Part shown: one piece after another, positions 46,341 to 55,203 of the stretch
Layout of the letters: each line of letters starts with the position of its first letter
Position numbering within the stretch: position 1 is the stretch's first letter
Origin: Idiomarina rhizosphaerae
GTDB lineage: Bacteria; Pseudomonadota; Gammaproteobacteria; Enterobacterales; Alteromonadaceae
Length of the DNA stretch: 64,000 bases
Direction: 5' to 3'
NCBI RefSeq assembly: GCF_024159085.1
Contig: NZ_JAMZDE010000001.1
Span: forward strand, 451,025-515,024
Translations under genes and position numbers: made by a program
The notes under the pieces: generated by a model
What the model saw: the letters and a program-made list of their open reading frames with translations, nothing else
Told to the model about the DNA's origin: nothing
Databases searched by the model: none

Positions 46341-47474
46341 TTAATCCGCCGGTTTTATTTGAATAATGGCGCCATCAGACTGGTCGGTTAATAAATAGAG
46401 GTAACCGTCAGGGCCCTGGTTAATGTCACGAATACGAGCTTCAACAGCATCTTCAAACAGTCGTTCTTCGTGCATCATGCGACCTTCATACAAGTCCAGG
46501 CGAGCAACCAGTGAACTTTTCAGAGCTGCGACAAAGAAATCGCCTTTCCACTCTGGAAACGCATCGCCGGTGTAGAATGTGGCGCCGGCCGTGGCAATAG
46601 AGGGTACCCAGTAATAGAAGGGTTGCTCCATACCTTCTTTGACGGCATCTTCGCTGATAATTGCACCACCATAATCAACGCCATAAGTAATTTCCGGCCA
46701 ACCATAATTTTTTCCGGCTTCCGGAATGTTCACCTCGTCACCGCCCTGAGGGCCGTGTTCAACAGTCCATAGCTCGCCCGTTTCAGGATGAATATCGGCA
46801 CCCTGAACATTGCGGTGACCGTACGACCAGATTTCATCCAGAGCGTTGTCATCGTTAACAAAAGGGTTGTCTTCCGGGATGCTGCCATCAGGCCATATGC
46901 GTACCACTTTACCGTGATGGTTATCCAGTGTCTGTGCGTCATCCATGCGTGAATAACGGTCACCTAAAGTAATGTATAAGTGCCCTTCAGGTGAAAAGAC
47001 TAACCGAGAACCAAAGTGGTTATTGCTTTCGTATTTAGGTGCCTGACGGAAAATAACTTCCTGCTCAGTAAATTTTTTATCGTCAAGTTTCGCACGCATA
47101 ACCGCAGTACTATTACCTTTCCCCCCGTCCTGTGCGGCTTCAGAGTAGCTAATATAAACCCAGTTATTCTCATCAAAGTCTGGGTCAATGGTAATATCCA
47201 GCATACCGCCCTGACCTTGTGCTACCACCTCTGGTGTCCCGCTTATCTTTTCGCGATAACTGCCGTCGGCAGATACCCAGTAGATGTCGCCGGAACGCTC
47301 AGTGACTAAAATACTTTTGTCAGGAAGAAAGGTCATACCCCAGGGGTTAGTGAAGCCATCAGCGAGTGTGCTGATACTCACTTTATGGCGTTCGGTGTCG
47401 ACATCTTCGGCTGTGGCCGTCACGCTTACAGAAGCTGCTAACATTGCCGTTAAAACAAACTTTGGATTGAACAT
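46341..47474 (-). CDS. PQQ-dependent aldose sugar dehydrogenase (YliI-like)
   Basis: A 377-residue periplasmic enzyme of the soluble glucose dehydrogenase fold. The signal peptide ends at ATA. Beta-propeller landmarks are FTNPWGMTFLPDKSILVTERSG, GQGGMLDITIDPDF, YLTLGD-like YITLGDRYSR, SYGHRNVQG, WTVEHGPQGGDEVN and KNYGWPEITYG. Family members oxidise aldoses with PQQ and need calcium. No PQQ biosynthesis genes are visible in the window. The downstream PqqU-like receptor suggests that the cofactor is taken from outside. The gene is the first of that two-gene operon. Confidence 0.92.
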   Translation of the reverse strand: MFNPKFVLTAMLAASVSVTATAEDVDTERHKVSISTLADGFTNPWGMTFLPDKSILVTERSGDIYWVSADGSYREKISGTPEVVAQGQGGMLDITIDPDFDENNWVYISYSEAAQDGGKGNSTAVMRAKLDDKKFTEQEVIFRQAPKYESNNHFGSRLVFSPEGHLYITLGDRYSRMDDAQTLDNHHGKVVRIWPDGSIPEDNPFVNDDNALDEIWSYGHRNVQGADIHPETGELWTVEHGPQGGDEVNIPEAGKNYGWPEITYGVDYGGAIISEDAVKEGMEQPFYYWVPSIATAGATFYTGDAFPEWKGDFFVAALKSSLVARLDLYEGRMMHEERLFEDAVEARIRDINQGPDGYLYLLTDQSDGAIIQIKPAD

Positions 47475-47605
47475 AGGTCTCTCCTTGTTATTGAATTATT
47501 TAGAGTATACGTCATTCTTCAGAATTTTGATGACACTGTGCTTGATCTGTTTGTCGCTTTAACCGTTAATACCCTTATCAATTATTGAAAATGTACCAGG
47601 TACCC

Positions 47606-49117
47606 ATGAGTGGCAACGTTTTTAGCACGGATTCCTTACTTACTTTAGCGCAGTGGTTAGCCGCCATCTTCGTTTTGGCTATTATTACGTTGGTGATTTC
47701 TATTGGCGTTATGTATGTCGTCGATAAAACCCAAAACAAGCATACCATTCGCCATAACTACCCGGTCGTGGGGCGTTTCCGCTATTTATTCGAGCGCATG
47801 GGAGAATTCATGCGTCAGTATTTCTTTGCTATGGATCGCGAAGAAATGCCGTTTAACCGGGCACAACGAAGCTGGGTCTATCGTGCGGCAAAAAATGCCG
47901 ACCGTAACGTGGCTTTCGGTTCCACCCGGGATTTAAGCCGCACCGGAACCATTATTTTCAGTAACGCTCCTTATCCCCCTATGGCTGAGCAGGCGACCTC
48001 TCCGGAGCCTGTTATTATCGGCCCTTACTGTCAGAAGCCTTATTCTCCGGTTTCCTACTTTCATGTGTCCGGAATGAGTTATGGCGCCTTGTCACCTGTT
48101 GCGGTTAAGTCATTGTCTCAGGGCGCGGCAAAGGCTGGCTGCTGGCTGAATACTGGTGAGGGCGGTTTATCGCCTTACCATTTAATGGGGCACTGCGATA
48201 TTGTTTTCCAAATGGGAACCGCGAAGTTCGGGGTACGTGATAAAGAAGGGCGGCTGGATGAAGATCGTCTTGCTGAGCTGGGTCGCCACGACAGTGTGAA
48301 AATGTTTGAAATAAAGCTGAGTCAGGGGGCTAAGCCGGGTAAAGGCGGCATATTGCCGGGCATAAAAGTGAATAAGGAAATTGCGCAAATTCGTGGCCTT
48401 GTAGAAGGCGAAGATGCCATAAGCCCGAACCGGCACCCGGAAATCAGCAACAATGAAGAGTTGCTCGATTTTATCGAAAAGGTACGCAGAATTACCGGCA
48501 AACCCACTGGCTTTAAATTTGTTATGGGCGACCCGTCCTGGATTGACGAGTTGATCGACTGCATCCTGACTCGCGGAGAAGAATACGCTCCCGACTTTAT
48601 TACACTGGACAGTGCCGATGGCGGAACCGGAGCAGCACCACAACCGTTAATGGACTACGTTGGCCTGAGAGTGACGGAAAGCTTACCTATGCTTATTGAT
48701 AAGCTCACCGCAGCGGGACTGCATGGACGAGTTCGCGTGGTTGTCTCCGGTAAAATGATCACACCTGCTGATGTTGCCTGGGCTATTGCTATGGGAGCCG
48801 ATTTCGTCACCTCAGCGCGAGGCTTCATGTTCTCGTTGGGTTGCATTCAGGCTATGCAGTGTAATAAAAATACTTGCCCAACAGGAGTCACTACTGACGA
48901 CCCTAAGTTAATGAGAGGGCTTGATCCAGAAGATAAATCGGTACGTGTCGCTAACTACCACAAATACATGGAGTATGGCGTTAATATTATTGCGCACTCT
49001 TGTGGAGTGACTGACCCGCGTCAGTTGAACCGTCGTCACGCCAGGGTTATTAAACCCGACGGGGAAAGTATTAGTCTGGCCGATCGTTATCCGTTACCAC
49101 CGGCCAGGCGTCGTTAG
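47606..49117 (+). CDS. FMN-binding glutamate synthase-family membrane protein
   Basis: A 503-residue protein. An N-terminal membrane helix (about 15-40) is followed by a domain like the FMN-binding half of glutamate synthase (GSMSFG-like SGMSYGALSPVAVKSLSQGA, NTGEGGLSPYH, LDSADGGTGAAPQ). The tail contains CIQAMQCNKNTCPTGVTT, with the three-Cys segment that holds the 3Fe-4S cluster in GltB. It lacks the glutaminase domain, so classical GltBD activity is unlikely; the reaction is unknown. ATG 47606 is preferred (AGG 5 bases before); TTG 47585 or ATG 47591 are alternatives. It overlaps convergent oxyR by 4 bases. Confidence 0.88.
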   Translation: MSGNVFSTDSLLTLAQWLAAIFVLAIITLVISIGVMYVVDKTQNKHTIRHNYPVVGRFRYLFERMGEFMRQYFFAMDREEMPFNRAQRSWVYRAAKNADRNVAFGSTRDLSRTGTIIFSNAPYPPMAEQATSPEPVIIGPYCQKPYSPVSYFHVSGMSYGALSPVAVKSLSQGAAKAGCWLNTGEGGLSPYHLMGHCDIVFQMGTAKFGVRDKEGRLDEDRLAELGRHDSVKMFEIKLSQGAKPGKGGILPGIKVNKEIAQIRGLVEGEDAISPNRHPEISNNEELLDFIEKVRRITGKPTGFKFVMGDPSWIDELIDCILTRGEEYAPDFITLDSADGGTGAAPQPLMDYVGLRVTESLPMLIDKLTAAGLHGRVRVVVSGKMITPADVAWAIAMGADFVTSARGFMFSLGCIQAMQCNKNTCPTGVTTDDPKLMRGLDPEDKSVRVANYHKYMEYGVNIIAHSCGVTDPRQLNRRHARVIKPDGESISLADRYPLPPARRR

Positions 49118-50028
49118 TTCAGGGTGTTAACCGGCAGCAGTCTGGCAATTTCTTCCGCAACTTTACGGAAAGTTTGTCGGCGGCTGGTGGTCGGGCGGTA
49201 AACCAGGCCGATATCGCGTGAGGCTTCCTGCCCTGTCGGCTTTAATGAAACAAGGTCGGTGTTATCCAGAATACCCTGATCAATGGCCATTTGCGGAATG
49301 AAAGTAGCACCTAAGCGGGCGTCCGCCATTTGTACCAGACTGTGCAGGCTGGTTGCTGTAAAAGGGTTCATCTTAATCGAGTCTGTTAGCTGGCAGGCTG
49401 CGACCGCATGGCCGGTCATGCAGTGTTCTTTTTCCAGCAGGAAAATACTGCGATCAGGCAATTTATCGTAGTCAACCGGTTCGCCGACGGTTTCTGCCAG
49501 TTCTTTATGCACTACTAACTTGAACGGGTCACGACCCAGTATCCACTTCTGATTCCCTTGAATATCCATCGGCAGCGCCAGCAAAAGAATATCCAGTTCG
49601 CCGTTACGCAGGCGGTGCAGCAAGTTTTGTGTGGTATCTTCAGAAAGTTGCAGCAGCAGTTTAGGGAACTTGTTCTGTAAGTTTTTACTGAGCTCACCAA
49701 TCACAAAGGGGGCTATGGTCGGAATAATGCCGAGTCTTAACGGCCCTTCCATAATATTGCCCTGCCCCTGCGCGTAGTGAAGCAGCTCTTCTGAGGCGCT
49801 GATAATGTCCCGTGCTTTCTCCACAATTTCCTCGCCTAAGGCAGTAAAGAGGAAGGATTTATGGTCACGCTCAATAAGTTGGCAGTCGAGTTGTTCTTCC
49901 AAATTTTGAATGCCACTGCTTAGTGTCGACTGGCTGACATTGCATTCGGCCGCCGCACGATTAAAGTTTTGTTCCTGGTGCAGTGCCAGTAAGTAACTCA
50001 GGTTTTTCAGGCTCGGCAATTTACTCAT
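49114..50028 (-). CDS. oxyR: Hydrogen peroxide-sensing regulator OxyR
   Basis: A 304-residue LysR-family activator. The N-terminal helix-turn-helix is NFNRAAAECNVSQSTLSSGI. The redox cysteines are Cys203 and Cys212 (CMTGHAVAAC), nine residues apart as in E. coli (199/208), so the disulfide switch is conserved. The C-terminal domain carries FIPQMAID. The gene is divergent from ahpC across 149 bases, the usual arrangement for direct control. Its 3' end overlaps the glutamate synthase-like gene. Confidence 0.95.
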   Translation of the reverse strand: MSKLPSLKNLSYLLALHQEQNFNRAAAECNVSQSTLSSGIQNLEEQLDCQLIERDHKSFLFTALGEEIVEKARDIISASEELLHYAQGQGNIMEGPLRLGIIPTIAPFVIGELSKNLQNKFPKLLLQLSEDTTQNLLHRLRNGELDILLLALPMDIQGNQKWILGRDPFKLVVHKELAETVGEPVDYDKLPDRSIFLLEKEHCMTGHAVAACQLTDSIKMNPFTATSLHSLVQMADARLGATFIPQMAIDQGILDNTDLVSLKPTGQEASRDIGLVYRPTTSRRQTFRKVAEEIARLLPVNTLN

Positions 50029-50177
50029 AGATTATCCGTCGCGTTATCTGTTTAATTGGTATTTTCGATTATCATAATCCGTTTTATTCGTTTTATCCAA
50101 TCTGTCTCCGTCCGTACACTAGCTCTCGACTCGTTAAGGAACGAATACATTTTAAATCCCAATCAAGGAGACATTTT
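50029..50177. promoter_or_regulatory. Divergent oxyR/ahpC control region
   Basis: The region must carry both promoters. GATTAT-C-ATAATC at 50067-50079 is a perfect 6-1-6 inverted repeat. A four-element OxyR site (ATAG-N7-CTAT pattern) could not be identified with confidence by eye. The ahpC ribosome site is AAGGAGACATTTT. Confidence 0.45.
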
Positions 50178-50723
50178 ATGTTAACAGTAGGCGATAAATT
50201 ACCAGAATTCAGCGTAATTGCGGCAAAACCTAAGTTCAACATGCCGGAAGAAAACGGCGAAAGCGCTTTTGAAACTATCGACAACAATAGCTTTGAAGGT
50301 AAGTGGAAAATCATTTTCTTCTACCCGAAAGACTTCACCTTCGTTTGCCCAACTGAAATTGTTGAGTTCGCAAAACTGAACGAAGACTTCGCCGACCGCG
50401 ACGCCGTTGTTATGGGTGGCAGTACTGATAATGAATTTGTAAAACTGGCATGGCGCCGTGAGCACCCTGACCTAGACCGTTTGAACCAGTATTCTTTTGC
50501 TGACGACGGTTCTTTGGTCGACGGATTAGGTGTTCGTGACAAAGCTGAGAATGTTGCTTTACGTGCGACCTTCATTGTTGACCCGCATAACGTTATCCAG
50601 CACGTATCGGTAAACAACCTGAACGTGGGTCGTAACCCGGCAGAAATCGTCCGTATTTTAGACGGCTTACAGACTGATGAACTGTGTCCTTGTAACCGTG
50701 CACTGGGCGGCGACACCCTTTAA
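50178..50723 (+). CDS. ahpC: Peroxiredoxin, AhpC/Prx type
   Basis: A 181-residue typical 2-Cys peroxiredoxin that reduces hydrogen peroxide and organic peroxides. The peroxidatic Cys57 is in FTFVCPTE. The C-terminal resolving cysteine is at about 170 in ELCPCNRALG, a Cys-Pro-Cys form. Length is close to that of E. coli AhpC (187). It is divergent from oxyR and followed by an AhpD-like gene, so the pair probably forms an OxyR-induced peroxide-defence operon that uses the CxxC partner instead of AhpF. Confidence 0.93.
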   Translation: MLTVGDKLPEFSVIAAKPKFNMPEENGESAFETIDNNSFEGKWKIIFFYPKDFTFVCPTEIVEFAKLNEDFADRDAVVMGGSTDNEFVKLAWRREHPDLDRLNQYSFADDGSLVDGLGVRDKAENVALRATFIVDPHNVIQHVSVNNLNVGRNPAEIVRILDGLQTDELCPCNRALGGDTL

Positions 50724-50747
50724 TCGGTGTTTATTTCCCAAAACTAA

Positions 50748-50772
50748 GCGCTGATGGCAATGCCATCGGCGC
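50748..50772 (+). other. Intercistronic hairpin between ahpC and the ahpD-like gene
   Basis: GCGCTGATGGCA and TGCCATCGGCGC pair along almost their whole length with one G-T type wobble. There is no T-run. It may stabilise ahpC mRNA or lower expression of the second gene; this is inference. Confidence 0.55.
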
Positions 50773-50808
50773 CTGTTCCGCACTTTCAAAGGATTTCAGG
50801 AGTAAAGT

Positions 50809-51336
50809 ATGGCAATTGCAGACTACAAACAGTTACTGGGTGATCACAGTAAAGACACCAAACTTAACCTGTCGAGCTTGTTCTCAAACGTCGAGCAGTC
50901 AGGTTTAACCAACGACCAGTTCTACGGTACAGCACTTTCGCTGGTTTACACTTTGTCGGACGACGAGTTGACTCAGGCAGTGGAAGAAGAAGCCGAAGGC
51001 AAAATTGAAGAAAACGTTAAGACCGCCGCAAAAACGGCAGCGTCATTAATGGCAATGAACAACATCTACTATCGCTTCCTGCATTTATCGAGCGATAAAC
51101 AATTTTCTAAGCTTCCTGCGGGACTCCGCATGAACGCAATGGCTAACCCGGGTGTGGATAAAGCCGACTTTGAGTTGTTCTCACTGGCGGTATCGGCACT
51201 GAATGGTTGTGGTATGTGCATTGACTCGCACGTACAAACCTTGCTGAAACACGAGGTTTCAGCGCAAGCGATTCAATCGTCAATTAAGTTGGCGGCGGTA
51301 CTTAATGCAGCCTTAACTGCACGCAAACTGTCGTAA
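50809..51336 (+). CDS. AhpD-like alkylhydroperoxidase
   Basis: A 175-residue protein of the carboxymuconolactone decarboxylase/AhpD fold. The active site GCGMCIDSH has Cys134, Cys137 and His141, matching the CxxC-x3-H of Mycobacterium AhpD. AhpD accepts electrons from a lipoamide system and passes them to AhpC. The gene lies 85 bases after ahpC, with a strong ribosome site (CAGGAGTAAAGT) and a terminator downstream. No ahpF is present, which supports this as the reductant for AhpC. Confidence 0.92.
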   Translation: MAIADYKQLLGDHSKDTKLNLSSLFSNVEQSGLTNDQFYGTALSLVYTLSDDELTQAVEEEAEGKIEENVKTAAKTAASLMAMNNIYYRFLHLSSDKQFSKLPAGLRMNAMANPGVDKADFELFSLAVSALNGCGMCIDSHVQTLLKHEVSAQAIQSSIKLAAVLNAALTARKLS

Positions 51337-51373
51337 ACCCTCTAGGGGCTCCCCTTTGCCCCGTGCAACCTTT

Positions 51374-51403
51374 GCCCGCGCCTTTTGGTGCGGGCTTTTT
51401 TTT
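51374..51403 (+). terminator. Rho-independent terminator after the ahpD-like gene
   Basis: GCCCGCGCC-TTTT-GGTGCGGGC is a nine-pair stem (one wobble) followed by eight T. Confidence 0.93.
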
Positions 51404-51464
51404 GCGCTTTTGGTGCTCCTTAGTTTATGTCCTACGCTTAATAATAAAAGCAAAGGAGGTGACT

Positions 51465-52697
51465 ATGCTGAGCATTAATGCTGACCGTTTAAAAAAATCC
51501 GTGCTGGAGCTGTCCAAAATTGGTTATAACGAAACCGACCATGGTATGTACCGTTGGGGTTTTACCGATGCCGATATGGAAGCCCGCCGCTGGATGATGG
51601 AGCAAGCTAAAGCCGAAGGTTTCAAGACCTTTATGGATGGTGCAGGTAATGTGTTTTTTGGTATTGGCGACTACAGCAAAAAACCGGCTGTTCTCACTGG
51701 CTCGCACCTCGATACCGTTCCCGCCGGGGGGATCTTCGATGGCGCACTCGGAGTGTTAGCGGGCTTCGAAGTTTTGCGCTCGATCAAAGAAAATGACGTG
51801 AAATTAGCGCATCCTGTATGGGTGGTTGGTACAGCCGAAGAAGAAGGTCGATTCGGTGGCATGATGGGTTCTCAGGCTATTGCTGGTGTGCTGAATCCGG
51901 ACTGGCTTATGTCGGCTCACGATGCCGATAATGTGTACTTAAAGGACGCAATGGCCGCCCATGGCATGGACGTTATGGATGCACTAGACGCTGCCTGGCC
52001 TCCGGAGCGGCTAAAAGCCTTTTACGAGCTGCACATTGAACAAGGGCCGGTGCTGTTCCAGAAAGAGATAACCATTGGCGCAGTGGAAGGCATTTCCGGG
52101 GTGTTTAAATGGATAGTTCACTTAAAAGGTAAAGCCGACCACGCCGGTACTGCTCCTATGAATATGCGCAGTGACGCTTTTATGGGGCTGGCTGATTTTG
52201 CTCACGAAATTGAGCGCATTATTGCCGAAGATGGCACCGATAAAACGCGTATTACCGTGGGCAAGGTGGATTTGAAACCGGGTAGCCCGCATACCGTGCC
52301 GGGTGAAGCCGTGTTTACTATTGTCGGGCGTGACATGAGCAACGATGTGATGAAAGAGCTGGCAGACTCCTGCAACAAGGCGTTGTCAGCAATAGCTCGT
52401 AAGCATCGTTTGAAGTTTGAATACGAACAAGTGAGTTGGCTGAACCCTCAGGCCTGTTCAGAAAAGCTGACAAAACAAATAGAAGATAAAGCCAAAGCTA
52501 GAAATTATTCGTGTCTGAAAATGCCCAGTGGCGCAGGACACGATGCTCAATTTTTTACAGAGATTACGGAGTCCGGGCTAATATTTATCCCGTCTGTAAA
52601 TGGGGTCAGTCACGCACCCGATGAGTGGTCGCACTGGCATGACGTGGAAGCTGGTTGTAACATACTTTTTGATTGCATCATTAATTCAGCCCAGTGA
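51465..52697 (+). CDS. M20-family amidohydrolase (N-carbamoyl amino acid / allantoate hydrolase type)
   Basis: A 410-residue zinc- or manganese-dependent hydrolase. The frame is open from 51363, but ATG 51465 has a perfect AAAGGAGGTGACT ribosome site and the family N-terminus. Metal ligands are in GSHLDTVPAGGIFDGALGV and EEEGRFGG, with a later His in the AGHDAQFF segment. ELHIEQGPVL and KGKADHAGTAPM belong to the lid domain. The HyuC/AllC/UraC-like group cleaves C-N bonds of carbamoyl or ureido compounds. No purine or pyrimidine catabolic genes are adjacent, so the substrate is open. Confidence 0.9.
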   Translation: MLSINADRLKKSVLELSKIGYNETDHGMYRWGFTDADMEARRWMMEQAKAEGFKTFMDGAGNVFFGIGDYSKKPAVLTGSHLDTVPAGGIFDGALGVLAGFEVLRSIKENDVKLAHPVWVVGTAEEEGRFGGMMGSQAIAGVLNPDWLMSAHDADNVYLKDAMAAHGMDVMDALDAAWPPERLKAFYELHIEQGPVLFQKEITIGAVEGISGVFKWIVHLKGKADHAGTAPMNMRSDAFMGLADFAHEIERIIAEDGTDKTRITVGKVDLKPGSPHTVPGEAVFTIVGRDMSNDVMKELADSCNKALSAIARKHRLKFEYEQVSWLNPQACSEKLTKQIEDKAKARNYSCLKMPSGAGHDAQFFTEITESGLIFIPSVNGVSHAPDEWSHWHDVEAGCNILFDCIINSAQ

Positions 52698-52763
52698 GCT
52701 GCGCAAACAGTTAAGATCCGTTATACTGTGCGCACCTCGCCGTGACACTATGTGGTATTGCTC

Positions 52764-54194
52764 ATGGAACAAAAAATAACGGTTCAGTCTGCCGATAAAG
52801 TCAAAATTCAACGTCCAGACGGACAGAAACACAACGATAATTATTCCCCCCGCAGCCGAATTTACGTGCGTGATACCAAAGGTGCCATGGAGTATTTTAG
52901 ACGTGGGTTTGGTTTTCTGCTGCTGGCCGTCTTTGCTCTCATTCCCTGGCTGACTTACCAGGGCGAACAAGCGGTTCTGCTCGATATTATGGATCAGCGC
53001 TTCCGTATTTACGGCTTAACTTTATGGCCGCAGGACTTCACTGTTGTTGCCTGGTTCGCCATTGTGGCCGCCGTTGCGTTATTTTTTGTGACAACCGTTT
53101 TTGGTCGGGTCTGGTGTGGGTTTATGTGCCCGCAAACCACCTGGACCTTTATTTTCATGTGGTTTGAGAAAAAGTTCGAAGGCCCGCGCAATAAACGTAT
53201 AAAACTGGATGAACGCAAAATGGACTTTGACAAGTTCTGGCGCAAAACCGGTAAACAGACCGGCTGGATCCTGGTGTCTTTATTAACCGCAATGACCTTT
53301 GTTGGTTACTTTACTGACATACGCGAACTTTTCCTGAATTTCTTCACTCTGGATGCTGGTTTCTGGGCAACCTTCAGCGTGCTTTTCTTTGCCTTCTGCA
53401 CCTATGGTAACGCAGGTTATATGCGAGAGATTATGTGTACGCATATGTGCCCTTACGCACGTTTCCAGTCGGCCATGTTCGATAAAGACACTTACACCGT
53501 GTCTTATGATGCTGAACGAGGCGAGCCCCGAGGCCCACGCTCGCGTAAGGCCGACCCTGCTGAAAAAGGCTTAGGTCACTGCATTGACTGCTATATGTGT
53601 GTGCAGGTATGCCCTACCGGTATCGATATCCGAAACGGTCTGCAATACGAGTGCATCGACTGTGGCGCCTGTATTGATGCCTGTAATGACGTTATGGATA
53701 AAATGAATTATCCAAAAGGACTTATCCGCTTTACCACCGAACGTAACTTAGCGGCGAAAAACAAAAAAGAGAAAACCAATCCGTGGCGGATGAAGAGCAT
53801 CGGCTACTTTATTATGGTTCTGGTGGTGAGTAGTGTACTGGTATGGGACGTCGCAACTCGTGTGCCTCTGGAAGTCGATGTATTACGTGATCGCAACCAA
53901 CTGTTCAGAGAAAACATTGAAGGGCAAATTGAAAACGTCTTTACCTTAAAGCTGGTCAATAAATCGCAACAGGACATGACTTACCGCGTGGAAGTTAAAG
54001 GCTTTGATGAGTTCGAGTTAATTGGCGATTCTACGAAACAGGTTTCTGCGGGTGAAGTCGGAACATTACCGGTAACGGTAGCAGTTCCACCATCATTATT
54101 AGAAGGTCAGGTCACAGAGTTTTACTTCGTGGTCACAGCGGTTGATAATGCGGATATAACTAATACGCATCAGAGCCGCTTTTTATATGAATGA
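52764..54194 (+). CDS. ccoG: CcoG (FixG/RdxA), cytochrome cbb3 oxidase accessory ferredoxin
   Basis: A 476-residue inner-membrane iron-sulfur protein needed to assemble the copper centre of cbb3 oxidase. ATG 52764 is used instead of GTG 52752. Membrane segments precede a CxxxCP motif (GFMCPQTTW). Two 4Fe-4S clusters are in CIDCYMCVQVCPTG and CIDCGACIDACND. A C-terminal Ig-like periplasmic domain (about 370-476) ends the protein. ccoNOQP genes are not in the window. It overlaps srkA by 8 bases (ATGAATGA), so the three genes ccoG-srkA-dsbA are probably one transcript, all tied to envelope redox or stress. Confidence 0.95.
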   Translation: MEQKITVQSADKVKIQRPDGQKHNDNYSPRSRIYVRDTKGAMEYFRRGFGFLLLAVFALIPWLTYQGEQAVLLDIMDQRFRIYGLTLWPQDFTVVAWFAIVAAVALFFVTTVFGRVWCGFMCPQTTWTFIFMWFEKKFEGPRNKRIKLDERKMDFDKFWRKTGKQTGWILVSLLTAMTFVGYFTDIRELFLNFFTLDAGFWATFSVLFFAFCTYGNAGYMREIMCTHMCPYARFQSAMFDKDTYTVSYDAERGEPRGPRSRKADPAEKGLGHCIDCYMCVQVCPTGIDIRNGLQYECIDCGACIDACNDVMDKMNYPKGLIRFTTERNLAAKNKKEKTNPWRMKSIGYFIMVLVVSSVLVWDVATRVPLEVDVLRDRNQLFRENIEGQIENVFTLKLVNKSQQDMTYRVEVKGFDEFELIGDSTKQVSAGEVGTLPVTVAVPPSLLEGQVTEFYFVVTAVDNADITNTHQSRFLYE

Positions 54195-55191
54195 TTCTAC
54201 AGAGAACGCGTCGGACTTTGCTTTTCAGGGACTGACGCCGGATCTGGTTGTTAATGCCTTAGAAAGTGTCGGTTTGTATCCTGCATCGGGCTTGCTGGCA
54301 CTTAACAGCTACGAAAACCGGGTTTATCAGTTTGCTGACGATGACCGCAAACGTTACGTGGCAAAATTCTATCGGCCGCAGCGCTGGCGCACAGAGCAAA
54401 TTAACGAAGAACTTGAGTTTGTTGAGGAACTGGCGCAAGCCGAGGTTCCGGCGGTTTCGGCTCTGGAGCTACAGGGAAAACGTCTGCACGAATTTGAAGG
54501 CTATCGCTTTTGTGTGTATTCAAGCATTGGCGGCAGAGCCTTTGAACCTAACGACCTGGACGAACTGGAGCGGCTGGGACGTCAAATAGGCCGTATGCAC
54601 GCAGTGGCTCAGGCGGGCAAGTTCAAAGTCCGGGAAACCATTGATTACGAAGGTTTTGTGGAACAGTCCGTTGCCGAGTTACGGCGGTCAGCCTTATTAC
54701 CCGTGGAATTAAAAGACGCCTTTTTTGCCATTCTTGATCCCTTAAGTGAGCGCTTACGTTCTACACCTTTGCAGGACTTTGAATATCAGCGTCTGCATGG
54801 TGACTGCCATATTGGTAATATTCTGCAGTATGAAGAGCAACTGACTTTTGTCGATTTTGATGATTGTCGCTCCGGGCCTGCGGTTCAGGACTTATGGATG
54901 ATGCTAAACGGGCCGCATCAGGAGCAAACCTTACAGATGGATGCCCTCTTGACTGGTTACGAAGATTTCTGCGAATTCGATATGGCGCAATTGATATTAA
55001 TTGAACCTTTGCGCAGTTTCAGAATCATTCAATATATGGCATGGTTATCACGCCGGTGGCAAGATAGTGCCTTTCAGCGAGCGTTTCCCTGGTTTGCAGA
55101 AAGCCGATATTGGGAACAGCAGATTCTGGCACTGAAAGAACAATTAGCGGGGCTGGATGAAGCGCCGCTGAACCTTGGTTTTAACGGATAA
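54187..55191 (+). CDS. srkA: Stress response kinase A (YihE/RdoA)
   Basis: A 334-residue choline-kinase-fold Ser/Thr kinase. Motifs are the ATP-binding Lys in RKRYVAKFYRP (after the short NRVYQF strand), the catalytic loop LHGDCHIGNIL and the metal-binding DFDDC. Length fits E. coli SrkA (328). E. coli SrkA protects against envelope and antibiotic stress under Cpx control and lies directly before dsbA, as here. The start overlaps ccoG, and dsbA begins 12 bases after the stop. Confidence 0.95.
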   Translation: MNDSTENASDFAFQGLTPDLVVNALESVGLYPASGLLALNSYENRVYQFADDDRKRYVAKFYRPQRWRTEQINEELEFVEELAQAEVPAVSALELQGKRLHEFEGYRFCVYSSIGGRAFEPNDLDELERLGRQIGRMHAVAQAGKFKVRETIDYEGFVEQSVAELRRSALLPVELKDAFFAILDPLSERLRSTPLQDFEYQRLHGDCHIGNILQYEEQLTFVDFDDCRSGPAVQDLWMMLNGPHQEQTLQMDALLTGYEDFCEFDMAQLILIEPLRSFRIIQYMAWLSRRWQDSAFQRAFPWFAESRYWEQQILALKEQLAGLDEAPLNLGFNG

Positions 55192-55203
55192 CAGGAAATG
55201 ACA

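Noticed and set aside
48182..48643. Open frame of 153 residues on the minus strand
   Set aside because: Antisense to the conserved FMN-binding domain of the glutamate synthase-like gene, with no family features.
47606..49117. Complete glutamate synthase large subunit (gltB)
   Set aside because: The glutaminase domain is missing and length is about one third; only the FMN-binding part is present.
50029..50177. Defined OxyR-binding site
   Set aside because: No convincing four-element ATAG/CTAT pattern could be aligned by eye; only an unassigned palindrome was kept.
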